Assembly: GCA_021292165.1 (NCBI GenBank)
Contig: CM037876.1
Coordinates: forward strand, 285,360,521-285,424,520
Source of the DNA: Shinisaurus crocodilurus
Lineage: Eukaryota > Chordata > Lepidosauria > Squamata > Shinisauridae
Direction of reading: 5' to 3'
Length of the DNA: 64,000 bases
The position numbers and the translations under genes were made by a program. Within the stretch, counting starts at the first letter, position 1, and each line of letters opens with the position of its first letter. Below the pieces are notes generated by a model, which saw only the letters and a list, made by a program, of their open reading frames with translations, was not told where the DNA came from and did not search any database. This document shows, piece after piece, positions 46,330-57,945 of the stretch.

Positions 46330-46630
46330 TCACGTGAATGGCACCTTTTTTCTAAGGCGAACTGCCAAGTGGGTGTTGACTGTTGGAATGGCAGCATGCA
46401 GGGAGGAGACATTTAACCCTTCACTCCCCAGCTGCCACCCCCAAAATCACAGACCCCACCCCCAGTGCACCAATCAGCTTCAGAAAAAAGGTCCCATTTG
46501 CAATAATGGGACCTTTTTCCGAAGGCTAATTGCCATGCCAGGGGGACAAAAAAATTTTGGGGGGGGGGTGGCAGCTGGGGGGGGATCTGCTCCCCAAATG
46601 CTGTTCCCCCTGAAAATTGCAATTAGCCCT
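46330..46630. repeat. Small foldback around GGTCCCATTT
   Basis: gaaaaaaggtcccatttgca against aatgggacctttttc near 46482-46521, with outer aatggcaccttttttc / ggctaattgcca echoes. Includes a G10 run near 46558. Confidence 0.45.
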
Positions 46631-47479
46631 TAGGGGGGGAAATTACAGCACAGCTGGCAGGGAAATAGCATTGTGTGCTCATGTTCTTCCAGTATATGTG
46701 AACAATAAAGAATTACAACACCTTTTTGAGTGATCTGTATATATACACAATAATCTAATGGTGTTTGCTTATGGTTATACAAATGCACTATAGTATGTAA
46801 GGATCTAGAAGGGAAAATAATGCAATGTGTGGGTAAATAGCTGTTACCCTGAGGTACTACTATCAATTATCCCAAGGCTATAAATACAGGTGCAGAAGCT
46901 TTCCATGCAATGCACAGATTTTCAGAATCATTTAGTGACTTGTGAAGAAAAGTTACTAATGGGCCAAGGTAATTTGTTCATTCTTTGAGTTCTTTTCCCC
47001 AGCATGTAAAATGGTTCCCATGCTAAGTTAAATTACAATCAGAGCCGGAAAAACTAACAGACACATACCAAATTGAATGGATTTGGCAATGCTGAAAGTG
47101 AAAGAAAAATAAAAGTTGTAACAAAAGAAAAGTGAAGACAGTGATCAATGGCAGAGAATCAATAACTGATAAGAGAGCCAGTGGTCTCATTCAGACATAA
47201 CATTAATCTATGTTTTACCATTACGTGAATGAACCTTGACCTCATGAGTTTCCCCCTCTGGTGCAGCTGCGAGCAGGAGGTTGGAAGCGTTTCCTTCCGT
47301 TTTTAACTAAGTGTTGTTACACAGACAAACTGTAGTTAGTCTTAACTATGATTTAGGGAAGCAAACCAACTTCAAACCCATGTTGGAGGAGACGGGGGGA
47401 GGGTAGAGTGCGCAAGCCTGAGGCTCGTGGACATAACACTAAAACCATCATTTAACGTTACATCTCAAACAGATCAATC

Positions 47480-47660
47480 CGGTGTAATGGGTAGACTGGG
47501 GAGATCTCCCTGCTCAGCCATAAATATCACTGGCTGGCCTTGGGCAACGATGTCTCAGCCTAATATAACTCTCAGGGCTCCTGTGAGGAGCTATGGGTAA
47601 AAGAGACACTCTGTATGCTGTCCTGAGTCTCTGGAAGGAAATGCAATAAATAATTCAGTT
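47480..47660 (+). mobile_element. Old Sauria-type SINE
   Basis: ggtgtaatgggtagactggg, tggccttgggcaac and ctgtgaggagctatgggtaa follow the SINE order with heavy decay. Confidence 0.5.
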
Positions 47661-47849
47661 CTGCAAGCCATAACGATGTGAGTCAAATCTTCCAAATTGG
47701 CCCTGGTCTCATACCAGCCCTTATTGTTTACATAATGCACCCTCCTAGATGACTGGAGATCACTCTTGGTTATATCCAAATAGCTGCTGCCCGCGGCTTC
47801 GCTCGTGTGAATTTTAGGATTTGGTACAATTGTTTTTAAAAGAAACATG

Positions 47850-48866
47850 ATGGAATCCCAGCTCCCCCGGAACTGCACAATGAAATCCCAGCTCCCCCCC
47901 GGAACTACCTGCTCCCCCCCCGGAACTACACAATGAAATCCCTGCTCCCCCACCCCAGGACTGCACAATGAAATCCCTGCTCCCCCGGGACTACACAACA
48001 ATGAAATCCCTGCTTCCCCACCCCCGGGACTACACAACAGTGAAATCCCTGCTCCCCCCTCCGGGACTGTACAATGAAATCCCTGTGTGCCCCCCCGGGA
48101 CTATGCAACAATGAAATCCCTGCTCCCCGCCCGGGACCACACAATGTAATCCCAGCTCCCCCCCCTCCCAGGACTACGCAACAGTGAAATCCCTGCTACC
48201 CCCCCAGGACTATGCAACAATGAAATCCCTGCTCCTCCGGGACCACACAATGAAATCCCTGCTCCCCCCTCAGGACTACACAATGAAATCCCTGCTCCCC
48301 CCCAGGCCTGCACAATGAAATCCCTGCTCCCCCGGGACTACACAATGAAATCCCTGTTCCCCTGGGACTACACAGTGAAATCCCTGCTTCCCCCCGCCCC
48401 CGGGACTGCACAACAATGAAATCCCTGCACACACACCCCGGGACTACACAACAATGAAATCCCTGCTTCTCCACCCCCGGGACTACACAAAAGTGAAATC
48501 CCAGCTCCCTCGGGTCCACACAACAATGAAATCCCAGCTCCCCCCCCCCGGACTACACAACAATGAATTCCCTGCTCCCCCCTCCGGGACTGTACAATAA
48601 AATCCCTGTGTCGTCCCCCCCGGGACTTTGCAACAATGAAATCCCTGCTTCCCCGCCCGGGACCACACAATGTAATCCCAGCTCCCCCCCCCCCGGGACT
48701 ACGCAACAGTGAAATCCCTGCTCCCCCCCAGGACTACACAACAATGAAATCCCTGCTCCCCCGGGACCACACAACGAAATCCCTGCTCCCCACCCGGGAC
48801 TACACAATGAAATCCCAGCTTGCCCCCCGGGACTACCCAACAATGAAATCCCAGCTCCTCCCCCAC
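47850..48866. repeat. 1-kb minisatellite, about 29 units of 30-42 bp
   Basis: Core unit: tgaaatccctgctcccc, a variable C run, then gggactacacaacaa. Length varies mainly in the C run and the optional trailing caa/cag. A block of at least four unit variants near 48061 recurs about 523 bp further on near 48584, so the array has a higher-order duplication. All minus-strand frames stay open because the unit lacks stops there; this is not evidence for a protein. Confidence 0.95.
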
Positions 48867-48879
48867 GTGTAGGTCCCGG

Positions 48880-49045
48880 CTGCAGTGCATATGAACATTC
48901 TGTTTTGACGTAGGAGAGATTTGCATATCCGCTCTTGATTGGGCCCCTGTGGTGGCAGTTCATACAAACATTCTAAATGTTGTTGGAGTGATTTGCACAA
49001 CCGCTCCTGAATGGCCCCTGCGAACATTCCAAGTGAAGCCATTGG
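48880..49045. repeat. Tandem ~65-70-bp units (A1-A3)
   Basis: gaacattct..., gagatttgcatatccgctc, ggcccctg appears in successive variants at about 48892, 48963 and 49020. Related units reappear at 49496. Confidence 0.7.
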
Positions 49046-49056
49046 CTATCATCTAT

Positions 49057-49810
49057 TTTGGGTCATACAGGCGCAGTGATGGCTTTTTCGGAGATTTGAA
49101 CCTGCCAGTCTTTGTCCTTGGGTGATGTAGAGTATGCGTGCCAGGTTTGGGGTGGATCCGTCCAACCGTGTAGGAGCCTATGCGACACACGCAAACGCCC
49201 ATACACACAGACACACGGACACACAGGATTGGGACGCCCCACACACAACAGTCATTCTCTGACTGAAAGTGTAACGTTTAGACTGGATGCTTGCAGCAGA
49301 AAACTTTTCTGGCAGAAATATCTGATCTTAAAGAAAAATCAGGTTAATCCTGAGAGTCTACAGGTGATGAAGAGTGACCGTGCCAAGTTTGGGGTAGATC
49401 CATCAAAACGTGATGGAGCCTATGCGACGCCCCCCCCCCCACAACAGTCATTCAGTCATTTAAAAAGTTTCCCTCTCTTTTCACCCCCTCAGAGAACATT
49501 CTAAATGGCCTACGGGAGATTTGCATACCCACCCCTATTGGCCCCTGCAGGAATTCATACGAACATTCTAAGTGTCGTATGGGCTATTTGCATAACTGCT
49601 CCTATTGGCTCCTGCAGCAATTATGAGGTGAGGCCAACTTTCATAACTGTTCTCCTGTTGTTTTGCCCATAGGAGATATGAGAGTGGGGTGATTTTGCCC
49701 CCTTTTTTCACCCCCTTAGGGATGGAATTTCCAAAAATCCATCCTTAGTGGGTGTCTACGTCATAAAAGCAATGTTTCTTCAAAATTTCACATTAATGAT
49801 TATTGCGAGC
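49057..49810 (+). repeat. Unclassified composite repeat
   Basis: Two diverged copies of gccaggtttggggtggatcc...gagcctatgcgac (49140 and 49382) with acacac-rich tails, two more ~67-bp A units (49496, 49562), then ggatggaatttccaaaaatc and gtctacgtcataaaagcaat. The style recalls 3' regions of RTE-like retrotransposons, but I cannot assign a family. Confidence 0.5.
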
Positions 49811-50237
49811 ATTAAAAGGTGCTCTAAGCACATCTGCATTACAAACCCGAGCAAGAGCTGTTGTTCTCAAATCAGCATTTCAATCTTAAACAGGTTTTAC
49901 CTGTGTTTGACCACCTGCTGAGATTTAGGTTTTGCATTTCAATCACTGTTACTACATTTCTTTGTGTGAGAACTTCTTGCTGAAGGACATGGGGAGCTAG
50001 CTAGGGTTTATAATATTCAGAGTTAGAAGGGAGCTATCTCTCGAGCCTAGAGCAAAAGATCTTGCTGATTCGCAGCTCAATTGTGTTTGCCTGTCAGGTC
50101 TGTGAAGGGGGAGAAGGGAAATCAGACTAGCTCGAAGAATTAGTTAGGCATTACGGTTTGAGCTGGGCGTTGATGAGTCAGTCAATCAGTCAGTCAGCCA
50201 GCCAATCAGTCAGTCAGGACTTCTTCTTTTATATATA

Positions 50238-50484
50238 CAGTAATACCTTGGATTGCAAGTAACTTGGTTTGAGAGCATTTTGCAAGACAAGCAAATTTTT
50301 AAATATTTATTTAAAAATTTTTTACTTGATATACAAGCGACGTCTTGCAATACAGGTACTGTAGTATGGCTTAAATTAAAAATCTCTGTACAAATTTTTT
50401 TGGGGGGATTTCGTTTTGATATAAGGGTGTTTTGGATTACAAGCACGTTTCTGGAACGAATTATGCTCTCAATCCAAGGCATGA
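50238..50484. mobile_element. TA-type MITE (copy 2)
   Basis: cagtaataccttggattgca ... tctcaatccaaggcatgat; the same element as 32591 but with an A/T-rich centre that has not expanded. Confidence 0.75.
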
Positions 50485-50769
50485 TGTTAGTTCTACCTAG
50501 ATTACACCCACTGAAATGAATGGGCCATAATAAGTTAGACTAGCATTGGATACAACCCATTGTGCTGGAAGGGAAGCACCATCAAATGAAAGAAGCCAGA
50601 GAACAGGCTCTTATCCAATCTATGATACCCCATCTATGATTGGACTCCTGTTTCCCCTTCTGTTATTATGGAATACATAAGTTGAGACCAACACTTTTTC
50701 ATGCTTTTATAAGAATGAGCAATACTCTGCCGCAAGCTCAGAAGTAGCCTTGTACATTTTTTAATTATT

Positions 50770-51977
50770 TGAGGATGTTGACAAGGTGCTTGGGCAGGTT
50801 TGTGCAACCACTTCTATTTGGATCCTTGCCCCTCTTGGCTTATAAAAACTGGTAGGGAGGGAACAACTGGCTGGGCCAAGGAGGTGATTAACACCTCCTT
50901 GTGGGAGGGAATGGACCTGGACCACCTGAAAGAGGCAGTGGTGAGACCACTCCTGAAGAAACCCTCCTTAGACCCAGAAAATCACAATAATTTTAGGTCG
51001 GTGGCAAATGTTCCTTTCCTGGGGAAGGTCCTTGAGCAAGTGGTTGCCAACCAGCTCCAGATGCTCTTGGACGAGACAGATTATCTGGATCCATTTCAGT
51101 TGGGGTTCAGACATAGTTTTGGCACAGAAAAAGCCTTGGTCGCCCTGTATGATGACCTATGCCGGGAGAGAGACAGGGGGAGAGTGACCTTGTTGATTCT
51201 CTTTGATCTCTCAGCAGCTTTCGATACCATTGACCATGGTATACTTCTGGGGGTGACTGTCTGAGTTGGGAGTGGGAAGTACTGCAGTGGTTTTGCTCCT
51301 ACTTGGATGGTCAGCTCCAGAATATTGGGGAATATTGCTTGGCCCTATGGATTCTCCAGTATGGGGTTCTGCAGGGTTGTTTTTGACCCCCATGCTATTT
51401 AACATCTACATGAAACTGTTGAGTGGAGTCACCCAGATATCTGGAGTGTGTTGTCATCAGTATGCTGATGACACATAGCTCTATTTCTCCTTTTCATCTT
51501 CATCAGGTGAGGCTGTGGATGTGCTAGATCGGTGCCTGGCTGCAACAATGGACTGGATGAGGGCTAATAAACTGAAACTCAATCCAGTCAAGACTGAGAT
51601 GCTGTTAGTGGGTACTAGTTCTTCTGATTAGGTGGAAGGTGCTCATCCTGTTCTGGATGGGGTTGCACTCCCCCTGAAGGAGGAGGTCCAGAGTTTGGGG
51701 GTTCTCCTGGAGCTATCTTTATCACTTGACGCTCAGGTGGCCTCAGTGGCATGGAATGCCTTCTAGCAACTTCGGTTGGTGGCCCACCTACGCCCCTATC
51801 AGGGCAGGGATAATCTGGCTTCAGTCTACTCTCGGGTAACCTCCAAGTTAAATTACTGCAATGTGCTCTATGTGGGGCTGTCTCTGAAGATGGTTCAGAA
51901 GCTCCAGCTCATGCAAAATGTGGCAGCCAGATTGATAACAGGGACAAGAAGGTCTGAACATATAACATCAATTCTGG
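50770..51977 (+). mobile_element. L3/L2-like LINE, reverse transcriptase (part 1)
   Basis: Reads, with frameshifts, VANVPFLGKVLEQVVANQLQ, LDPFQLGFRHSFGTEKALVA, FDLSAAFDTIDHGILL and the catalytic YADDT box (51461-51475) followed by a stop, then KMVQKLQLMQNVAARLITG. This is the L2/L3 branch of the CR1 superfamily. The breaks near 51264 and 51476 make it dead. Confidence 0.9.
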
Positions 51978-52297
51978 GGATATAGCCCTAAATGATAAAC
52001 TAACTTCTAGTTTGAAATGCAAAAGGGGACAGTTAAAGAAGAAGAATTTTATGGATATATGGAATCAATTATTAGATTACGGTATGTATTAATAAAGGGG
52101 AAGGGGAGTATGCCTTGTCAGGATATATTATAATTTTGGAATGCGGAATTGAATTGATTAAGGGGATGGATGTATATTAATTGGTCCCTAGGCGGGTGGG
52201 GGGTGCACCTTATGATTTATTTTAGTTGTGTGTTTGTGTTTTATAGTTTTGTATGTAGTTTATAATAACTAAATAATTTTTTTTAAAAAAAAATTTA
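51978..52297 (+). mobile_element. L1 LINE 3' end with 14-bp TSD
   Basis: A 320-bp insert with an A/T-rich 3' end (taattttttttaaaaaaaaa). It is bracketed by two identical copies of aacatcaattctgg (51964-51977, 52298-52311). Its start reads NFMDIWNQLLDYGMY, like the end of L1 ORF2. It splits the L3-like LINE. Confidence 0.8.
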
Positions 52298-52846
52298 AAC
52301 ATCAATTCTGGCCTGCTTGCACTGGCTGCCTGTATGTTTCTGAGCCTGATTCAAGGTGCTGGTTTTGACCTATAAACTCAGCCTTACATGGCTTGGGACC
52401 ACAATACTTGATGGAGCACCTCTCGAAGCATGAATCTGTATACCACTTTTGTCACCTAAGGCCCTTCTCCAGGTGCCTCCTCCGAGGGAGGCTTGGAAAG
52501 CGGCAACAAGAGAGAGAGCCTTCTTGGTGGTGGCCCCCCAATGAGGCCTGCCTGGTGCCAACATTGTTATCTTTTTGGTGCCAGGTTAAGAAGACCTTCC
52601 TTTTCTCTCAGGCTATTTCGCAGCATATGATGAGGTTTTAATCAGGTCCTGTATTTTTCTTGTTGTTCATTATGTAAAGTTATTTTAGATATGTGTGTGT
52701 GTTGTTTCTGTGTATTGTCTGTTTATATGTTGGTATGTATATGGTTTTTTTTAATAATGTGTTTTAATTTAAAGGTTTTAATCTTTGTTAACCGCCCAGA
52801 GAGCTTCGGCTGTTGGGCGGTATAGAAATGTAATAAATGAAATGAA
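52298..52846 (+). mobile_element. L3/L2-like LINE, C-terminus and 3' UTR (part 2)
   Basis: Resumes with gcttgcactggctgcctg, continues to gtgccaggttaagaagacct, and ends accgcccagagagcttcggc and gggcggtatagaaatgtaat. It is the reference for the LINE tails elsewhere in the window. Confidence 0.9.
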
Positions 52847-52960
52847 CGTTTCTGTTTGTCCCCCCTCCCCCTCCCCCACTGTTTTTATTTGCTGACTCTA
52901 TTCCCAGATGGACAATCAGGAAAGGAAAACAAATGGACATACCGTACATAAAAGCCAAGA

Positions 52961-53165
52961 GGACTGGGTGTTACACTTGGAAGTCGGGATACCTAGTTCA
53001 AATTCCAGCTCGTCTATGGACTCATTGGGTGGCCCTGGGAAAAGCCATTAGGCCTCCACTTCAGTTCCCCATCTGTAAAAATAGGAACAAGAATGGCCTT
53101 CTTCAAAGGCTCATTGAGAGAAGGAGCCACACAGCACTTTGTACTCAGAAAAGATCTATGTAAAA
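52961..53165 (+). mobile_element. MIR-like (CORE-type) SINE
   Basis: tagttcaaattccagctcgt (B box region), ccactt cagttccccatctg followed by taaaaataggaacaagaatg and cacagcactttgtactc follow the MIR order. Very old; assignment by eye. Confidence 0.65.
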
Positions 53166-54219
53166 ATGCACAAAGATTAAAAGGTTTAGATTGCCAATTT
53201 ACTGGAGAGCTTCGCCATGCCAAAAATGGAATTAGAAAGATAACCATGTTTGCCTGGTGATGGTGAAGAGATGTGAGGAGAGTGCACTTAGCCTGAGATG
53301 CTGGATGCTGATAAGGAGGAGATTCCTGTGCCTACACTTTCCCACCTCTCTGCACTAACTTTTAACACTGTGCTGCTATTCCATTATTTATATTCAATTC
53401 CTTTACACTCAGACTCTCTCAAAGGAAGTATGGACAATAACTATGGAAGGTATAGAGGTGGCTGCTACTCTCCCCCACCCGTTTCTGGAATGGCTGTATG
53501 GCAGGAAGATGTTCTCCAGGTGAAGCACTTTCCATCACAGCATCTCCAAGCCAGGAGACACTGTGCCTGTTGCATTTCTACCTGGCATGGAATTAAAGGC
53601 ACAGAACCCTTCCTCCGCAAACGTGGTAACCCTAAGTGTAAGCTCCTTTTGGGATTTCCCCCACCTTGTGCTAAAAAGCACAGAGGCGACTGACTGCCCC
53701 TGCTGTGCAACATAAAAAGTACAGAGGTTGCGTTTTAGACTGAGCAGAAGGGGCGGTCTCCTAGAGTTGCCAGGGTGCCACTCTAGATCTGCATCATACC
53801 TTGAAATTCTTGATACAGTAGGAGACGAAGCAACCACACAGCATCTCCTGCTTATTACTGCCCAATGACTGTTGATGTTTGATGGCTACTAGCTACAGGA
53901 ATCTGTATCATACCCCACCTACTGGGGGCGGGGCGGCAGTTGAGGAAAGAATTAAAAAATGAAATATAGCCAGATATAGATAAGTAAGTCCAACTTTTGC
54001 ACCTCACTGGCAAGAAGGGGCCTTGCGGGGCTTCAAGGGTATGTTGTTGCTTTTGGGAACTGATGCAGCTTTTAAAAAATAAATAAATATAGCACTGTCT
54101 GTCTGGGTACCTGCCTGCTCCTCCATGCTCATCTTCTGAATGTGTATAGGAACAGATATTACAAAAAGACCATAAATCTCCAGTAGCCCAGCACTATGCC
54201 TCAGAATACCAGGTGCTAG

Positions 54220-54325
54220 GGAACATGAGCTGGAAGGTGCTGCTGTGCTCATGTCCTGCTTGTGCGCTTCCCATGGGCATATGGTCGCCCCCCCCCATGT
54301 GAACAGAATGCTGGACTAGCTTCGG
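54220..54325 (+). mobile_element. CR1 3' UTR fragment
   Basis: ctgtgctcatgtcctgcttg and gtgaacagaatgctggacta. Confidence 0.75.
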
Positions 54326-54483
54326 CTAATGGGTGAACTTCCTACCAGTTGGGGAATTAGGTATGTGTGGCATCCTCTTTACTTCCCTTTATCTTTGCTC
54401 CTGTTTTCTCTTTTCTGCTTGTTTTGATTGTTCTTACTCTATGGTTGATATAGTTTTCCTTGCTCCTTTCCATGTTTTTACAT

Positions 54484-54606
54484 CTCAGCCTTTTCACCTA
54501 GCCTGGTACACTCTGGATGTGTTGGACTACAACTCCCACCACCCCCGGCCAGCATAACCGCTGGAGTTGCAGTGGAACACATCTGGAGGGCAGCCGGCTG
54601 GGTAAG
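54484..54606. mobile_element. hAT foldback MITE, diverged
   Basis: ggtacactctggatgtgttg, ggactacaactccc and acacatctggagggcagcc form the arms. Confidence 0.65.
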
Positions 54607-55504
54607 GCTGTGTGTCAAACATTTTCGCAGAAATGAAAACGAAAAAAGAAAGCCTACCCATTGCATTTCTAACAATACTGAACAAGGATTACGAAAATCA
54701 TTCTGAAGCAGGAAATGGTGGGGTGGGGTGAAGGGAAATTGGAAGGAACTTTCAGCTTATGAATGTGTAATGAAAGAACGTGAGGCTTTGCTTCAGTCAG
54801 GACGTGCCAAGGGTTACTGGGCTGCGTTCTTTGAACAAAAGGGTCATTATTATGGCTAAGCATTCTAGAGCTTGAAAGAAAAACAGTCAGAAATGGAATG
54901 AGTTAAAAGGGTCACAGCCAGATCAAAAATGTTGGCCTAGATTTGGTACTTTATGCTTTGCTTCAGGAATTCAATTGACTCCCACCTGGATTCGAGCAAT
55001 TGTTTCATAGCAATTTGCAGTTTGCTATGGCTACAATCATGGTCTTGCCCTGAGCAAACTTGAGTCCTAAAAAACACCTGTGCATGTACATGTCTTTGAG
55101 AGACCGGATTTGGGCTACAGTCCCCCAATGCACACAGACAGATGTTTATTGGTTATTTACACTTCAACTCTGGTGTCACTCCTGGGAACATTGGAGAGCT
55201 GCTCTTAGTAACACGATTTACATCCACTCAACACTTGGATAAACCATTTGAATTACTCCAAAGTGCAAAATGCACTTCTAAGGTTTAGTTACCAGCAGTA
55301 AGTGCTTTAAGCTAAAATATGCTGGTATTTTGGCCCCACCCCTTTTGCCTTTAACCCCACCCTTCACTCTTAAGAGCTTTTCCAAACTTGAATGTGGCCC
55401 TCAGGATGAAAAGATGTTTGACACCGCCGTCTTAAAGTGACAAGGAAAGCTCTTAAATGGGGACCTGGCAACCCTACTTTCCTCTGACATTGTGCAGGCT
55501 CCTC

Positions 55505-55652
55505 CCTTACTCTGAACAAATGAAGCTGCCTTATCTTGAATAAGTTCACTGGCCCATCTAGCCTAGTACTGTCCACTAGTCATAGCAGGGCAGGTCTCAG
55601 GCAGTGGTCATCCAACTCTGCAACCTGAGATCCTTTTACTCTGGGGGCATCG
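55505..55652 (-). mobile_element. tRNA-Ala-like SINE, 3' part only
   Basis: aatgaagctgccttatcttg, ggcccatctagcctagtact and ctgcaacctgagatccttt match the body of the SINE at 9531; the tRNA-like head is missing. Confidence 0.65.
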
Positions 55653-56159
55653 GAGATTACCAGGGCTGCAGGCTTGCTTCACACTTGGTTGTCAAACTAA
55701 TTGCCATATGTGGGACCGAGAAGGGATTTTTATCCATCAAGTTGGCTAATAACCAAGAGTGTGTGTATGTGTCTTCCACTGCAGAGTATGACTTGGCCAT
55801 TTGTTGAAGCCATCGAGATAACTATTCCTACATTTGGCAGACATTTCTGGCATGCTTTAGGGTTGGACTGCTTTCTTTCCAGTCCTGCAGATTATAGGAT
55901 TTTATTGCTGAATCTACTCTCATACTAACTTTTGCATCACCTTTCTGCTTTTCTCCCTAAATGTGGGGAAACAACCATGCATCATACTGCAGACTAACTT
56001 TGACAGGATCATGTGTTTACAAAGACAGCATAATCACAAATTTCTGTTTGAATGGACAGAATATTCATGCTGGTTTCCTAGAGCAGAAGCATTGCAGGAG
56101 ATTTTCAACTATTATTGGATGTTCTGTACTGGCTTAGAGTGATTACTACATGTATTTAA

Positions 56160-56255
56160 GAATGTAAGAAATAAGAATAGCCTTGCTAGATCAGACAAAG
56201 GGTGGATCTAGTCCAGCATTCTGTCCCCAGAAGTGGCCAATCATATACCTTGGAA
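56160..56255 (-). mobile_element. CR1 3' UTR fragment
   Basis: Reversed: aagaatagccttgctagatc, tctagtccagcattctgtcc. Confidence 0.7.
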
Positions 56256-57261
56256 AGTTCACCGGCATGATGTAATAGCCACATCTACGCTGGAATGAGC
56301 TATATGGCACACTGGCATGGAGTAGATACAGCACTAAATATCCAAGAATGAGCTCTTTGTTAACACTGACCTAGAAACCAAAACCATCTTCTCGATTCTG
56401 CCAAGTGTTTGGTTTTAACAGTAGGAAAGAATATTTACAGAGAGGTTCACCCATAACAACCAAACTTAGCTAGTGCAAGTGTCTCCTATGCAAATGCAAG
56501 AAATGCTTTGAGGAGTGAATAAAATGTATCATATATATGTCTATGTGCAATTGTATTGTATACTGGATGTGTATTCCACAAAATGTATTAATAAAATAAT
56601 ATAAGGTTTTTTTTAAGCCCCCATAATACAAATTAGGTGCATCACATGAACAGAAGAAAAGTCATACCAGCAATCACTATGCAATGGATATATGCATAAC
56701 CTTTGTCTGAGAATTTAAAGAAAGTAAGGATCTCTGGTCCCATTGTACAGAGAGACCAGTGACTGCACACTACATTATTGATAGTACCTGGCATGGAACA
56801 AAAACCACAACCTCCAAAAAGCAGTCCAGCCAAGCTTTTACTCTCAGTCTGTTCCCTTCCTCTTTCTCTTCCTCCATCCCTTCGGTTTTACAGTGTTCAA
56901 TTCCATGCATGCTAATGGGTTGACTCCAGAGTGATATTCTTATCCAAACATAATTAGCTTCACCACAAATTATTTTTAGAGTAAGGTTGCTGAGTTGACA
57001 AAACAAGGGAGTATATTGTAATGCAGGGCCCAACGTGCCAGCATCACAAGCAAATGCAGAGATTATCATCCTGGCAGACCTGTGTTCGTTTTTGCTCCTA
57101 CCCTGTGAACAGCTGCTATTGCCAAGTTTGTATCCGCTTAACAATAACAACAAAAGATGGTGCATAACATGGGTCATGACAGGAATGTTGTATACCAGGA
57201 GTCCCCAACCCCAACTTTTTTGGATCAGTTGGCGCATTTGGAATTTTGAAAGAGTATCATG

Positions 57262-57508
57262 GGCTAGTGTGAGAGTAGTGGTTAGAGTGTTGGACTGGGA
57301 CTTGGGAGATCCGGGTTCTAGTCCCCACTCGAGCATGAAGCTCAGTGGGGGACTTTGGGCCAGTCACTGACTCTCAGGCTAACCTACCTCACAGGGTTGT
57401 TTTGAAGATAAATGGAGAGGAGGAGGAGCATTATGTAAGCCGCCTTGGGTTCCTTGCAGGAAAAAAATGTGGGTTATAAATATAATAAATAAATATAATA
57501 ATAAAAAA
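57262..57508 (+). mobile_element. Sauria-type SINE
   Basis: gagagtagtggttagagtgt (A box), ggttctagtccccac (B box), cctacctcacagggttgttt, (AATA)n-like tail. About 250 bp downstream of FBLN5 exon 4. Confidence 0.88.
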
Positions 57509-57647
57509 TCGGCACACTCACATGGAGGGTGGCTTGCCCATTCATAAAATTGCTGCCATGGTGGTCATGGCCAGTCACAACACATTCATTTCCCAGAAGG
57601 TAAACTGGTGAGACTAAAAGAAAAGTAACTTGCCCAAGAAACTAATG

Positions 57648-57725
57648 CAAAGCATGCTGGCTGGGGGATCCTGGAATCTGTAGTCCAACACATCTGGAAG
57701 GTACCAGGTTCAGGAAGGCTGGTAC
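57648..57725. mobile_element. Half hAT palindrome
   Basis: atgctggctgggggatcctg, ctgtagtccaacacatctgg and ggttcaggaaggctgg: one arm of the family at 54484. Confidence 0.6.
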
Positions 57726-57945
57726 AGCAGGAAGATGCTGCCACACCCTTATCAGTGCTTACCACTCTGCATACCCTCTCCACACACATAGTTTTAACAT
57801 TTGGACCACTTAGCCGTGTGAGCAAATAATGGTGAAGGTGGTGCAACAGCAAAAACAATGGGAAATAAATTGCAGATAATCATAATGCAACCATCACTTT
57901 TTTAAAAATCTGCACACAGGGATCTGTAAGATATTTTGTGCTTAC

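Larger units (their letters stand above)
20846..57945 (-). other. FBLN5: FBLN5 intron 4 (37.1 kb)
   Basis: This is the longest intron, packed with LINEs, SINEs, DNA transposons and tandem repeats that are listed separately. Stretches in which I recognise nothing include 20900-21350, 25300-26500, 27650-28740, 29800-30300, 34000-35440, 40100-41800, 44400-45200, 46640-47470 and 53170-54200. None carries a convincing exon on either strand. Confidence 0.8.

Noticed and set aside
47850..48866. CRISPR-like array
   Set aside because: Units vary throughout, there are no unique spacers of fixed length, and the setting is a vertebrate intron.
47591..48963. Long overlapping minus-strand ORFs rich in GAGISL-CSPGG repeats (up to 148 codons)
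   Set aside because: They are the translation of the minisatellite, whose unit lacks stops on that strand; there is no conserved domain, promoter or splice context, and several frames are open at once.
50800..51264. 154-codon ORF as a functional gene
   Set aside because: It is part of an L3-like LINE RT broken by frameshifts, a stop after the catalytic box and an L1 insertion.
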